Source: Cryptomeria japonica
Taxonomy: Eukaryota; Streptophyta; Pinopsida; Cupressales; Cupressaceae
Length of the DNA: 64,000 nucleotides
Assembly: GCF_030272615.1 (NCBI RefSeq)
Contig: NC_081413.1
Location: forward strand, 98,147,239 to 98,211,238
Reading direction: 5' to 3'
In this document: positions 1 to 10,755 of the stretch, one piece after another
Numbering within the stretch: the stretch's first letter is position 1
Layout: each line of letters starts with the position of its first letter
Notes under the pieces: model-generated
What the model saw: the letters and a program-made list of their open reading frames with translations, nothing else
Databases searched by the model: none
What the model was told of the DNA's origin: nothing
Translations under genes and position numbers: made by a program

Positions 1-55
1 AAAACTCGTACAAGTTTTGAGGAACTTTTGATTTTTTATTATAAAATGTGATTTT

Positions 56-81
56 CCTCAAAACCCGTACGGGTTTTGAGG
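56..81. repeat. Perfect 26-bp palindrome
   Basis: The sequence from CCTCAAAACC through the centre CGTACG to GGTTTTGAGG reads identically on both strands over 26 bp. A second, slightly diverged copy lies at 1-22 (AAAACTCGTAC...), cut by the window edge, so this may be the end of an array of palindromes spaced about 60 bp apart. It lies in the tail of the minus-strand element. Confidence 0.85.
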
Positions 82-107
82 AACTTTTTGTTTTTTAATT
101 GTTTTTG

Positions 108-134
108 GCTAGGCTTGGTGTTACCAAGCCTAGC
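108..134. repeat. Inverted repeat, 12-bp stem with 3-nt loop
   Basis: GCTAGGCTTGGT (108-119) is followed by GTT and then its exact reverse complement ACCAAGCCTAGC (123-134). It would fold as a tight hairpin in RNA or single-stranded DNA. There is no T-tract to suggest a bacterial-type terminator, which would not be expected in this genome. Confidence 0.85.
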
Positions 135-1189
135 GCATTTTTGAATTTCCAGAACACGCATAGGTTATGAGAAATTTCATTTTTTTTTTGCATGTGGCCA
201 CTTTTCTGTTCACCATCTTGGTGCACTTACCCCCCTCTTTGGGACAATATCGAAATGATGTTGTTTCAAAGAAAATGAAAAATTTCCTGCCCCAGTATGC
301 CCCGGTGATACTTAGGGTGTAAATATGCCCCCTCGAGAGATTGTTTGTGCATTAAAGACATGAATGATCTCTTGAAAAAAAGAAGAATGTGAGATAAAAG
401 ATAGAAGAATGGTTAGTTGATTAAAGACAGAGATAGGTGATGTGAAGATGATATTGAGATAGAATACGAGAGAATAGATTGATGAAAGAATAATGTTAGA
501 TGATAGAAAATGATTAAGAAAGAGATGATGAGAAAAGAATTAGCAAACTAGCAAGAAGCAAATGAGATGAAGATGAGAATGAAATTGAATGAATCATGAA
601 CCTGTGTCACATATTTTATTGCGTCAATATATATTCATCACTAAGCCTTATTATTGAACAATGAAGCTTAGCACATTAGGGTATAAGGAACCAAGATGTA
701 AAGATATCTCATTAAAGAAATAAACACGTAGCAGACAAGCAGTAAACAAAGAAAAAGATAATGCCCATCATAGCTCCTCTAGTCACTTGTGGACATCCTT
801 GAGTAGCATAGGAACATAATCTGTTGCCAATTGATAAAAAGATAAAGACTGACCTGAACAAAATTCGGTAGCTATACTGACCTTGTGCCTTCGTTCTTAG
901 TTGTTTGATGTGATGGCTGATAATGTCTGATCTCAGATAGTTGTGGACCCCGTTTAAGACTGACCTGTCTGATTTCGAGTGTATCCTCTTTTGTTTAAGA
1001 CAAGATAATGATCGCGTTGATATGGATATGATACGACTGATAAGACAGTTTGATTAGTTGATTGCAGATGTTTGACTGAATAGTCGTATCCTTTGTTAAC
1101 TTCGTGCGAAGTGTTTGCTGGATATCTGCTAGGGTATTTGTTTCTCACAAGACATTTTATTGCAAGTTTTTGATTGATTGATTGATTTT

Positions 1190-1600
1190 TGATTTTTAGT
1201 TCTTTTCCAAGAGCTTTTTTCGATGTTTTTGGATTATGTGGATCGATATTTGAATGTTTTTGGTATTTTTTCAGGACTCGTATTTGAATGTTTTTGGATG
1301 ATTTTTTTTCAGGATCGTATTTGAATGTTTTTGAATGATTTTTTCAGGATCGTATTTGAATGTTTTTGGTATTTTGAGTTTTTCACTTTTTTTGGATGTT
1401 TTTCAGGACTTTATATGATTTTTTGGATTTTTTTAGGATCATTTTTGAATGTTTTGATATTTTTTCAGGATCATATTTGAATGTTTTTTATATTTTTTCA
1501 AGATCATTTTTTAATGTTTATGGTATTTTTTAAGGATCATTTTTTGAATGTTTTTTGGATTTTTTCAGTTATCATATTTGAATGTTTTTGGATTTTTTTA
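1190..1600 (-). repeat. Tandem array, 30-35 bp degenerate unit, in the element tail
   Basis: About ten diverged copies of a unit with core TTCAGGATCGTATTTGAATG and a T-rich spacer. The reverse complement resembles the array at 11713-11900 (core AATGTCCTGAAAAAATCCC), so the two elements carry homologous arrays at the same place in their tails. Tandem arrays between the ORF and the 3' LTR are known from Tat/Ogre-type plant elements, which fits this placement. Confidence 0.75.
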
Positions 1601-1625
1601 GTTATGCCCCTAGTGTGTAGACCTG

Positions 1626-2743
1626 TATGACATGATGATCTGCATAATGTATGTGGAGACACATGAATTTTTGACATGACCTATGTGAATGCAATACACA
1701 GGATGAAGATGAATTTCCTATTTGAACAAGGTTGACTATATTTGTTTTTGCATTTGAATACACCAATTAAAATGAAGGTGCAAAGCATTTCATAGACAAG
1801 CAGTCAATCGATCTCTAAGGCCCTTCAGAACATTCATCTCAACACACTTAGTGACTAGGATTTACAAATGGAGATGCGGAAAAATTCCCCATTAGTTCTT
1901 AAACTTTGATCTTCTTTTGCCTATGTGTGTGCAAATGAATTAATTCTTGCTCTTGTGTTCACTAAAGATCCTTAGCATCCTATACTACTAGGTACATGGA
2001 TTATTCTAACTTCAAAAGCATCCTGAATAGAGCCTCGCTGCCAGCAAGCCTTGAGAGCTCCGACGAGGTTATAGACTGTAATTTCTCAAATATTTCTCCA
2101 TTGCTAGTAGGCGTTCATAGCCTTGATGAAGTTACTTGCATGTTCCCATAGTCAAGCTTTTTATCGCATTTGTATATATGATATTTCAGTTATATATCAT
2201 TGCTCTTTTTGCCTTTAGATGGATATTTGGCATAGCTCTTTTTCTTCTTTTTATTTTCTTGCCTTGACTTTGTAAGTAATGAAACCTACTTGGGTATGAC
2301 AATTACAGTGGCGCTGAAGTAGAATTTTAGATTTTTCACTAGTCATATAATCAACTAGGTGTCTTGAGTAAATTGGAGATTTTCTTAATGTGTGAGATAT
2401 ATAAATTGATAGATTTTAGGTTAACAAGTCTCAAATAGTGAAATCACTACCCAACCATAAGTAAAGTGTTGTCATAGGGTAATGTTGAAAATGAATGACC
2501 TTAGGATCTCAAAGACTTCATGTCTGAATACCTAAGAAAGGAGATGACCCTTGTTTCTCTTGAATGCAAATGAATGATAATCTTGACAGTTACCTTGTTT
2601 ATTGGTGCTGCTATATGAAAATGCAGAAACTTTGAGAATGCGACTTTTGAATATGATGTTCTTAGAAAGAGACTATATGTGATGCAATGGTTTGAATAAA
2701 ATGATATGAAATGTAGAAAGTAAAACCTAAACTAACCCAACCT
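1626..2743 (-). other. Non-coding tail of the minus-strand element
   Basis: No sustained open frame on either strand. It lies directly after the stop that ends the 4554-2744 frame, so it is most simply the 3' untranslated part of that element. A T-rich patch at 2160-2280 has no coding signal. Confidence 0.5.
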
Positions 2744-4554
2744 TTAGGTATAATATTTGTGTAGGTAGTTCATTGGTCTTTGTTTGAAAAGTCGGATAAA
2801 GATGTGTTTTCCAATAGGATATAAGGACTCAACTAAGTGTATATGTTCATCATCTCCAATGTTGATTTCCTTAGTTCTTCGATTTTGTGGATCATCAGAA
2901 GTAAAACCATCTCTAGAACCCATGAATTCAGCTATAGTGTTATCATTTTCAAAGAAATCCAACTATGGTAGATCCTCTTTCCCCCAGTCTATCAAGTGTG
3001 AGTGTATGAGACAAATTGTTTTTGGTTCTGAAGTTGTGACATGAGCAGGTGTTATGTCTATTTTTATTGAAGCACTTGAAGAGTATGATGAAGTCAACCA
3101 AACGTCGATCTTATTAGTTGGTGTTATGCTTGTTTTTGTCATGGCATTTGATGATGACACACATACAATTATTGACAAGTTGTTCTGTGTAGTATGATCT
3201 GGATTGGTGATTTCATTAATAAGGATTTCATGAACAACTTGTGTAGAGGGATCATGAGAGAGACTAGGAGAAATGACAAGTTTGTTTGAGAGGGAATCTT
3301 GTGAAGAACATGGAGGATTATGACATGGAGATGAAGGGATGGAGGGACCTTGATCAAGATTTGGAGAAATAATGAGATCTTGTTTTGGACATGACGGTAA
3401 AGGTATGATTTGATCTTATCTTGGAAAGGGATTGTTATGAATGATAGAAGGGATGTCTCGATCTTGCTTAGGAGGTGGATGTTGGATGGGACTTGAAATG
3501 ATACTTTGTTCTCGAGATGGAAGGGTTTGATTATGAATGGAATATAAAAGAGCGAGGGGATCATCATAAGATTATTGGTCGATGGGATCTTGATCAAAAA
3601 TTGGGTAGGATGGAAGTGTTTGTTCTTGATCTTTATTTGTTTTGGGACTCATTTCTTCTGATTTTGGATGATCCTCTTGACACAGGGAAGGATTTTGGAA
3701 ATTCATGGGAGATTGTTGGAATGTTTCAACATTTTGTCTTGATGAAGAAGGATTTTGAACGAGATTCTTTGAATCATGACTTGGATTAGATTGGTTTTGT
3801 ACAATGGATAGCTCTTGGAAGGTTGTGTTATTAGATAGAGATGGAATGGATTGGTCTTGTGTGACTTCAAGGGGTGATGAAATGGTGGATAGATGTGATT
3901 GATTTAAGATTTGGTTGAAAGGGATTTGATTTTGGTTGAAAGATGTTTGATTTTGGGTGAAATTTGTTTGATTTTGGTTAAATGAATTTTGATTTGGACT
4001 TTGGTTGAAAGGGGTTTGATTTTTCTTGAAAGAGGTTTGAATGTTGGGTTGGTGTGAATTTTGATTTGGACTTTGGTTGAAAGGGATTTGATTTTGGGTG
4101 AAAGATGTTTGATTTTGGGTGAAAGTTGTTTGATTTTGGTTAAATGAATTTTGATTTGGACTTTGGTTGAAGGGGTTTTGATTTTGGTTGAAAGAGGTTT
4201 GAATGTTGGGTTGATGTGATTGGTATGATTGATGTAGTGGGTTGAAAGAAAAAGAAGGTTTACATGACTCTAATGTTGGTTGAATTGAGGTTAGAACGAT
4301 TTTGTTGAAGAATGAAGGTTGGCATGTTTGAATGGTCTCACAAGAATTAGAAGGTTGGTCTTATATTGATCCCCTCATGGCCCTCACTTCTCTCATCATG
4401 TTTTCTAACCAGTCCCTATGGTTGTCAGGACTAGCCATGTCTGTCACTTGTTGCAAAGTTTTGATTTGTTGAGCTAATATTTCTATGGATGGTGATGGAA
4501 TAGGAATGGAAGGGATGAATCCTCCACCTTCCCTACGAAATTTATAATTCCAAT
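2744..4554 (-). pseudogene. Decayed N/Q-rich gag/pol-linker-like frame
   Basis: One frame stays mostly open for about 600 codons with a few in-frame stops (for example TAA at 4363-4361 and 3574-3572, and a stop just before 2962). It starts, as far as visible, with GGGF-IPSIPIPSPSIEILA, then a helical stretch (QQIKTLQQV..., W-LENMMREVRAM). A long Asn/Gln-rich repeat (4230-3900) and a Ser/Pro/Asp-rich part follow. The C-terminal MDFFENDNTIAEF / KEINIGDDE segment resembles the linker that precedes reverse transcriptase in plant Ty3 Tat-type polyproteins, but the frame ends before any RT motif. The frame is cut at 4554 by the plus-strand LTR, so the N-terminal part is missing. The linker resemblance is from memory and is a moderate claim. 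Confidence 0.55.
3900..4230 (-). repeat. Coding tandem repeat for FNQNQ-type peptides
   Basis: On the minus strand the units translate as FNQNQTPFNQSPNQNS, FTQNQTSFTQNQ and variants, in 12- to 24-bp steps. The whole stretch is in frame and free of stops (4360-3575 is open). Asn and Gln make up roughly half of the residues. Higher-order blocks of about 120 bp recur (4040-4160 and 4160-4230), showing unequal duplication. Confidence 0.8.
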
Positions 4555-4876
4555 TGTAGACGTCTAAAAATGGTCAACGCTTGTGGAGTCATACTTTAAC
4601 ATTTGTGCATTGCCTTATTTTAGGGTTTTTGCGTCGCATTAACATTTCTTCTATGTTGCACATTTGGTCTTTATCATTTGCAAGCATTGAGTCCTTCTTC
4701 TGCATTCCTCATTTTTCTTGCTTTCAAATTTGGTCTTGTCAATAACAATCTTCAGTCATGATTTTGGTTGATCTTATCCTGTCGCATCAATGTGCGTGCT
4801 CATTTATCATCATTTTGGACATCATCAATCCTAATCGATGACAGAATTAGGGTTTTTGTCCTCTTGTCAATCTCTT

Positions 4877-5040
4877 CATTTTGCGATCGATTTGTCATCG
4901 ATCCTTGTCCTTATCAATCTCGTCATTTTGCAATTGATTTGTCATCGATCTTTGTTCTCGTCAATCTCATCATTTTGTGATCGATTCGTCATTGATCTTT
5001 GTCCTTTTCAATCATGTCAATTTGGATCAATTAGTCATTG
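4877..5040 (+). repeat. 47-bp tandem repeat inside the LTR
   Basis: Copies begin at 4877, 4924, 4971 and 5018, exactly 47 bp apart, with core CATTTTGCGATCGATTTGTC. The fourth copy is degraded. It lies in the U3 part, upstream of the TATA box, where duplicated enhancer-like units often sit. Confidence 0.85.
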
Positions 5041-5566
5041 TTCCTCATCAATTGGCGCCTATCAATTTGATCTCCTTGTCAATCTTGGTCAATTTGTCAT
5101 GGATTTTTGTCACCCAATCTCAATCATTTATCAACATTGGTCCTTTGTCAATCAGAATCATGATTGAACTTACATCAATTATCTTTTGTCAAGACCTAAT
5201 TGTCGTCCTTGCATTTCTAATTCATCTTCTAGGGTTTTATGATTTATTCATTTAATCTTGTTTGTCATTTTTCCCTCTAGGTTAAATAATTTATTTATTT
5301 ATCCTAAGTCTTCTTGTCACAATTAAATATTTATTTAATTGGCTAATTAATTCCCCCTCTTTTTGTGAATTAATTAATGAATGAAAAATTATTAATTAAT
5401 TCACCTCATTTTCTAATTTGTTAAATTTAATTTCCACCTAATCAATTCATCTCTAGTCTCTCCCTATTTTTGTGCTTCGGTGGAAGCATGAATTTCTCAT
5501 GCATCATACCATTGGCATAGCAAGATGTCATAGGATTTTAGTCCTCTAACCTTTGCATTGGCAATA

Positions 5567-5624
5567 TGTCATAATTCATGACATAGAAGGTGTCATAATT
5601 CATGACATAGAAGGTGTCATAACC
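5567..5624 (+). repeat. 24-bp tandem repeat
   Basis: Two full copies of TGTCATAATTCATGACATAG plus AAGG (5567-5590 and 5591-5614) and the start of a third. Each unit holds the small palindrome CATGACATAG/TCATAATTCATGA. It lies about 90 bp upstream of the TATA box. Confidence 0.8.
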
Positions 5625-5711
5625 TTCTTCCTTCAACTGAATTTTGCCATTTTTGAAATCAATTGCCTCTAATATCAATTTCATGCTAATCTTATCCTCT
5701 CTCCAATTTGT

Positions 5712-5720
5712 CTATAAATT
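5712..5720 (+). promoter_or_regulatory. LTR TATA box (CTATAAATT)
   Basis: CTATAAATT lies 317 bp before the LTR end. The same nine bases occur at the matching place in the PMD element's LTR (minus strand, 16959-16951), which supports it as the core promoter of the element RNA. Transcription would then start some 30 bp downstream, near the run of GATCAATCAATC. Confidence 0.6.
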
Positions 5721-6032
5721 GGATGAGTTTCTGAGATCGATCAATCAATCACATTTTTGAGTAACCTTATGCTACAAATTTCATCAACAACTTGCTTTAC
5801 ACTTGCAAATGCACTTTGTAGGTGAGAACAACATCAAATTGGAAGGTGAAAGAAGAAAAATGGAGCCACATGAAGGAGATATCTACATTTGGTTTGCTTT
5901 GATTTCATTTTGAATATCTTGTCTTCATGTTTTCATTGATTAGATTAGGATTATTTTCATTGCAGTTTTGGGTTTTGTGATTGTCCTAATTAGTATTGTT
6001 TTGATGCATCTCAATTTCCTGATCTACATTTT

Positions 6033-6050
6033 TGGTGAACCTGACGTGAA
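6033..6050 (+). other. Primer-binding site, tRNA-Trp-like
   Basis: TGGTGAACCTGACGTGAA follows the LTR end after 4 nt. It differs by one base from the PBS of the PMD element (TGGTGAACCCGACGTGAA). As I recall it, the 3' end of plant nuclear tRNA-Trp is TTCACGTCGGGTTCA plus CCA, whose complement is this sequence. Confidence 0.7.
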
Positions 6051-8001
6051 CTAGCCATTTAACCATGTCTTTTGAGTGCTTTTTGAGCTGTTTGCAGGTG
6101 AAAAACTCAAGAAATAGGGCAACTTAGAGCTTTCTGGACACTTTTGTGCCTGTGTTGAGGCATTCTGCGCCTGTGTAGAAGGGATCTATGCTTGTGTAGA
6201 TGAGATCTGCACCTGTGTAGAGGGATTTGCGCCTATGTTAAGGAGATCTATGCCTGTGTTGATGAGATTTGTGCCTATGTAAGGCCAGAAATAGGGGTAA
6301 AAATTAGTTGTTTTTCTTGCAAGTTTGTTTGTTTGCAATTTGTTTCTTGCATTAGGGTTTTTCCTTGGTACTAATTCTCTGTGCAGCATCTTGGCATTAC
6401 ATATGATGAAGACAAAAATGCAACTACTAACGAATCTTATGTAGGATGCGGTCAAAGACTCACATTAAAACATCTTGCTTGCAAATTTCTAAAGTAGTTG
6501 CACATTTCATTTCTTAAAGGTTAATGAACACCATGCATGCTTTGTCTGTTTTTAATTTGATTGCATGTTTTAACCCTTAGAACTGGGCCTGCCTCCTGAT
6601 TTTCCTGGCACTTCGCACAGGCATTGGTTAGAGGGAATGACCCAAAGTGGTGATGGGCTAAAGCCAAGCTCTTCTGAACCACTCTAAATAATTGTGGATG
6701 CAACAAAAGTTGTAGACAACGGCTGCTGGAATGGTATTGCGATGATTTATTCGTAAGATCAATACCCACCTGAACAGATGCCCTTACTAGAATATCTTGT
6801 TTTTAGATGCCAAAATCCTTCTATCTATTGGCTCAGGCGTTGTGATACGCGCATGCTGAAGACACCTCTCATGTACTCCTCAGTTAGAGATAGCAAGTTC
6901 TTGGGAAGTGATGCCCCTTGAACTCAAAGCTTGGTATGCCCGAGAAGTGAGTGCACTGTAAGGGGGAGCCAGTTCCTCCAAGCATCTAGCTATCTAGCTA
7001 AGTGTTGTATTTTATGGATAGAAGATTCAATAGATATTGCCCTTGCTAGCCATAGGATTTGTTGTAAATGTGCTTGATTGTCTTGAGTCAAAGTCAAACA
7101 AACATTTTGTCTTCCGTGATTGTCAAAAGTTAAAATCAAACTTTCAAAAGTGCTCATAAAACAACAACCTTCAGTTCAAAACAAAATCAAAAGCAAAAAG
7201 TCCAAATCTGTCTAAGTATTCATCCAACATTTGAACATGGTTTGTCAAAACATTGAATACCTTGGTTTCAAAATTCATGTCACTTTAGGCTAGGTTTTGC
7301 ATAGTCCAACTTAGGTCCTAGGGCATATTGTCATCTCCTTTCATTTTAGTCCTTTTCATTGCAATCGTCCTCATTTTGCACTTAGGTTCAAAATCATTTC
7401 CCTAAGTTTGCATTTCATTGTCATATCCAAGCTAGATTTCCATTTAGGTGACATTCGTGCATTATCTTTGTCTTGCTAAAATTAGGTCTTGCCTAGGTTG
7501 CATTTTGCATATTCCAAGTCATTGATCTTCGCATATCCTTATCATTGTATTGTCATCTTGTCTTGGCTTCATCTTGTCATATCATATCCTTAGATCATTT
7601 TCATGTCATATCCTAAGTCATTGTCATAATCATTTCCTTCTTGCATTTAGTCTCAAAAATTTGGTTTGTCAAACTTAAAAAAATCAAAACTTTGGATGAT
7701 ACCCTAAGTTGTTGTTAGGGAGTCTTGACCTTGTCTAAAATTTGTCCTTTCATTAATATCACTTTTGTCAAACCTAGCTTAGTATCCAAGCATATAGGTG
7801 AGACATTGTCAATTTGTCCTATTGTCATTTTGTCCTTTGTCCTTTAGGGTCTTGACTTCATTTCAACTTCCCAAGGTTGAGTCTTTAGGTTTGCATTCCA
7901 AAAAGTTTGTCCAAATCTTGAAAAAGTCCAAAAACATTAAGTTGCATTGTCATCCTTTTAGGTTGCATTTTTCAATCCCATTAGTTGCATTGCATAGTGA
8001 C
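6051..8001 (+). other. Leader of the plus-strand element with short repeats at 6145-6280
   Basis: No convincing gene. At 6145-6280 a degenerate unit of about 20-30 nt, core GCGCCTGTGTAGA, is repeated about seven times (CCTGTGTTGAGG, CCTGTGTAGAAG, CTTGTGTAGATG, ACCTGTGTAGAG, CCTATGTTAAGG and so on). The same core, in the same orientation relative to its element, occurs in the leader of the PMD element at 15290-15150. From 7040 to 8000 the sequence is rich in TTGTCA and TCATTTT words without coding signal. An open frame can be extended to 7798 but has no ATG there. Confidence 0.6.
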
Positions 8002-10755
8002 ATGTTTGTTGAAATGAGGTCTCAACCTTCTTACGAAGCCATGTCATCACAATTGAGCAATCAATCATGTCAATCCAATCTCTACATGTCTCATAACTTG
8101 GATCAAACTTATCATGATGATTTAAATGTCCAAATACAAAAACTAGAGGAGAAACTAGCTCAAGAAAAGGAGATTTTGGAACAAAAAGTGAAAAACATTG
8201 AGAAGAATAGATCACAAATGTCCAAAATGTTTCAAAAATTTCCAGGTCAAAATCCAAAAATTGAGCCAATTGATGTAAGATCTCTTATTGAACGATCAGA
8301 CATACCAGCTCTCCTCTCACAAATAGAGATGATGAAACAATTTCAAGAAAAGAGACAACAACATTATGTGCCTTCACAACAAGAACAAGAATGTGTTTAC
8401 TATCAATCACATTTTCAACCATTACAACCAATTGTTCAACAGTTCGAGTATTTCCAACAGACACAACCAATGGTCCAACATATTCAACCAACACAACCAA
8501 TGGTCCAATTTCAATGATATGTCCAACCAACTATACAATGTCCACAAATAGTTCAACCAATGGAACAATCACAACCAAACATTAAAAAACAAAGCTTGCA
8601 ACATGCACCAAGCCAAATTTTGAACATGTCAAACCAATTTGATCAACATCTAGTTCAATATCAGAACATGACATTAGACCAGAACCAACTTTGTTCCAAA
8701 CACGTTCAAATTCCAGATACAACTATGTCAAAACCTCAGAAGAAAGGTGGCTTTATTGCAATGATCTTAAGGAAATTACCAAGTGAGTTCTTTGAGGAAG
8801 ATCAAAATAATACACTTATGTCTAGCAATGCCTCATCCCCCTGCAAACAAATTGACTCTCCAGTGGCATCTATCCCTACACCTTTAGAAGTTTCACAGGA
8901 ACCTTCCATATTGTCCTCATCAAACAATATACCCAAGGATGAAATTATCCAAGGGATATCCATAATTGATTGCCAAGATAATCCAATTCATGATGAACAT
9001 CCTTGTCATGTTTCAGAAATACAAGACCCAATGCCACCATGCACTTTATTGCCATTACCTATTTTAGAGGACCCCATTTGAAGTCCCTCTTCCTCATGTT
9101 CAAGCATTGATTGCTTGCCAGAATCCATCACAAATGTTCAAAGTGCATTCCCTTCATGCCAAAACATTGATTCCTTGTCAGAATCCTCCATGCATATCCA
9201 AAGTCCATCCCCATGTCAAGAGGATAATTTAGAGCATGAAGAAACATGTCTTGAAACAGATCAAGATCAAGATCATGAAACCTTATCATCCCATCCAATT
9301 GTTGACCAGGATCCCATTTCCCCAGACCCTCGCAATGATTCCATTATTCCTATCCATTCTATCCAAGAACACAATATCCTTTCAAATCCCATTGGCATTC
9401 CACTTCCTAAGAAAGATCAAGATATCCCTTCCATCCTTTCCGATGATCCCATTGAAAGTCAAGAGAAAAGAACCTTTAAAGAGGATTCCAATTATCTTCC
9501 TCCTTGTCAAGATCAAATTATTCCTTTAAATCCTCCACAAGATCCTTTTGTTCCTCCATCTCCTTGTCTTAATGCTCCATATACACTCCAAGATTGCATT
9601 TCTTTTGATGATCCCATTATTTCTCCCATTCCATCTCTTGAAGAGCCTGTCATTGAACCATGTCCAATACACAATCCTAGTCCCCCTCATGATCCTAATC
9701 CCCTTCATGATTCTAATGTGTCAGTGCAAGATGTTCATGAACCCTCGACATGCATAATGGGTTCTTCCACTTTGGTGCAATCTGATCCACTTCAAGATCT
9801 CATTATTTCTCTCATATCATATCCACCTCATAATGGACTCATGTCTTCTTCCCAAACAAAAAACTATCGTACAAGTCAAGATATTCATAAAGGCAAAGGA
9901 GTAGACCTTCACAAGAAAGAACTCCTCCATATCAAAGAAGATCTTAAGGGTCATGTCTACATAGCTCACTCTCAAGATGTTGGTATCCCTCCATCAAAAT
10001 CAAAACATACACCTTCCCCATCATACCTTCCATCCATCTTAGGTCCTTATATCCCTTCCTCCTCTATGCAAGGTCAGCAAAGGCACACATCCTTGAGTAA
10101 ATTTCATCCATCCAAAAGAACTCCATTTCATTCATATCCATCTATGCATTCCTTTCCCCCTCCAAGCAATTTGGATGCCAAGTATAAAAGTCATAAGTCT
10201 AGAAATCCACATGTATTCAAGGATCAACATGTCCAATATAATCGACATGTCAAAACAAATAACAATATGATCTATAAAGAAAAGGAAAAATCCAAAAGGC
10301 CACAAAGGCCCATTTCTCAAAAACAAAAGTTAAAATCTATATGGGTTCCTAAATCCCTTATGCAAGCAATGCACTCCAATGAACCACAAAAGCATGAAAA
10401 ATCCAAAACCATGTGGATCCCTAAGCGGTTCCTTGAAGCACAAAAGCCTAAAGAAACATCAAAATTGGCATCTAAAATTGCTATTCCTCCATCCAAACCT
10501 TCCAAGTCTATTCCTCCATCACCTTCTTCATCCATTTTGGGCCCTTATGTCCCAAAATCCATAGCCTTTCCTCCGTCAAAATCTCAATATCCAAAATACA
10601 TCTTTCCTCTGTCAGTCCATCACCCCTCAAGGTGTGTGCCAATGTCAATCTTGCCAACATTTTCGTCCACTGAAGCCCAGTTCTTCCAATACGCTATCCA
10701 TTATCCAATGCATATTTTCCATCCTTCCATCCCTCTGGTCCAATCCTTTGCATAA
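8002..10755 (+). pseudogene. Pro/Ser/Gln-rich gag-like frame of a non-autonomous LTR element
   Basis: A single frame of about 917 codons, interrupted only by TGA at 8515-8517 and TGA at 9079-9081; the reading frame is the same on both sides. I chose ATG 8002 (MFVEMRSQPSYEAM) because the frame upstream has no ATG. Residues about 45-75 form a coiled coil (IQKLEEKLAQEKEILEQKV). A Gln-rich stretch with repeated QPMVQ follows. The C-terminal half is Pro/Ser/His-rich, with two repeated pairs: SILGPYIP and SILGPYVP, and IWVPKSLMQA and MWIPKRFLEA. No zinc knuckle, protease or RT is visible. It is homologous to the inverted frame at 2744-4554. The role as structural (gag-like) protein is inferred only from position and coiled coil. 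Confidence 0.6.

Larger units (their letters stand above)
1..4554 (-). mobile_element. Remnant of a non-autonomous Ty3-type LTR element, truncated at both ends
   Basis: Read on the minus strand, this block is a coding frame (4554 to 2744) followed by a long non-coding tail (2743 to 1). The tail matches, in inverted orientation, the plus-strand tail at 11690-12560. Anchors are the purine-rich motif at 1597-1625 against 11684-11712, the T-rich/A-rich arrays at 1200-1590 against 11713-11960, and a 70-bp stretch at 781-850 against about 12330-12400. The coding part matches the plus-strand frame near 8880-9600 (shared PLEV motif followed by Ser/Asn/Pro-rich text). The coding frame is still open at 4554, where another element's LTR begins. 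The left side runs off the window. Family assignment to Ty3 Tat-like relatives is inferred; no RT or integrase is visible. Confidence 0.6.
4555..6028 (+). repeat. 5' LTR (TGTAGACGTCTAA... to ...GATCTACA)
   Basis: Starts with TGTAGACGTC and ends with TCTACA, the usual TG...CA ends, 4 nt before a PBS. Length is about 1474 bp. Its first bases match the start of the LTR of the PMD element (TGTAGACACCTAAAAATG on the minus strand at 25909), and both share the TATA sequence CTATAAATT. It contains a 47-bp tandem repeat (4877-5060) and a 24-bp repeat (5567-5624). Open frames over this stretch come from the C/T-rich repeat and are not genes. Confidence 0.8.

Noticed and set aside
600-620. CTGTGTCACATATTTTATT as an LTR end of the PMD element
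   Set aside because: Only the short TGTGTCACA word matches; it is in the wrong orientation and no PBS or PPT adjoins it.
3169-3597. 142-codon minus-strand frame
   Set aside because: It is out of frame with the homologous coding frame (4554-2744) that matches the plus-strand relative.
4768-5255. Three overlapping plus-strand frames (70-109 codons)
   Set aside because: They lie in the U3 part of an LTR and follow its 47-bp tandem repeat; three frames are open at once, which points to composition rather than coding.
7798-8001. N-terminal extension of the long plus-strand frame to 7798
   Set aside because: It would start with GTG and reads through TTGTCA-rich leader text; the first ATG in frame is at 8002.
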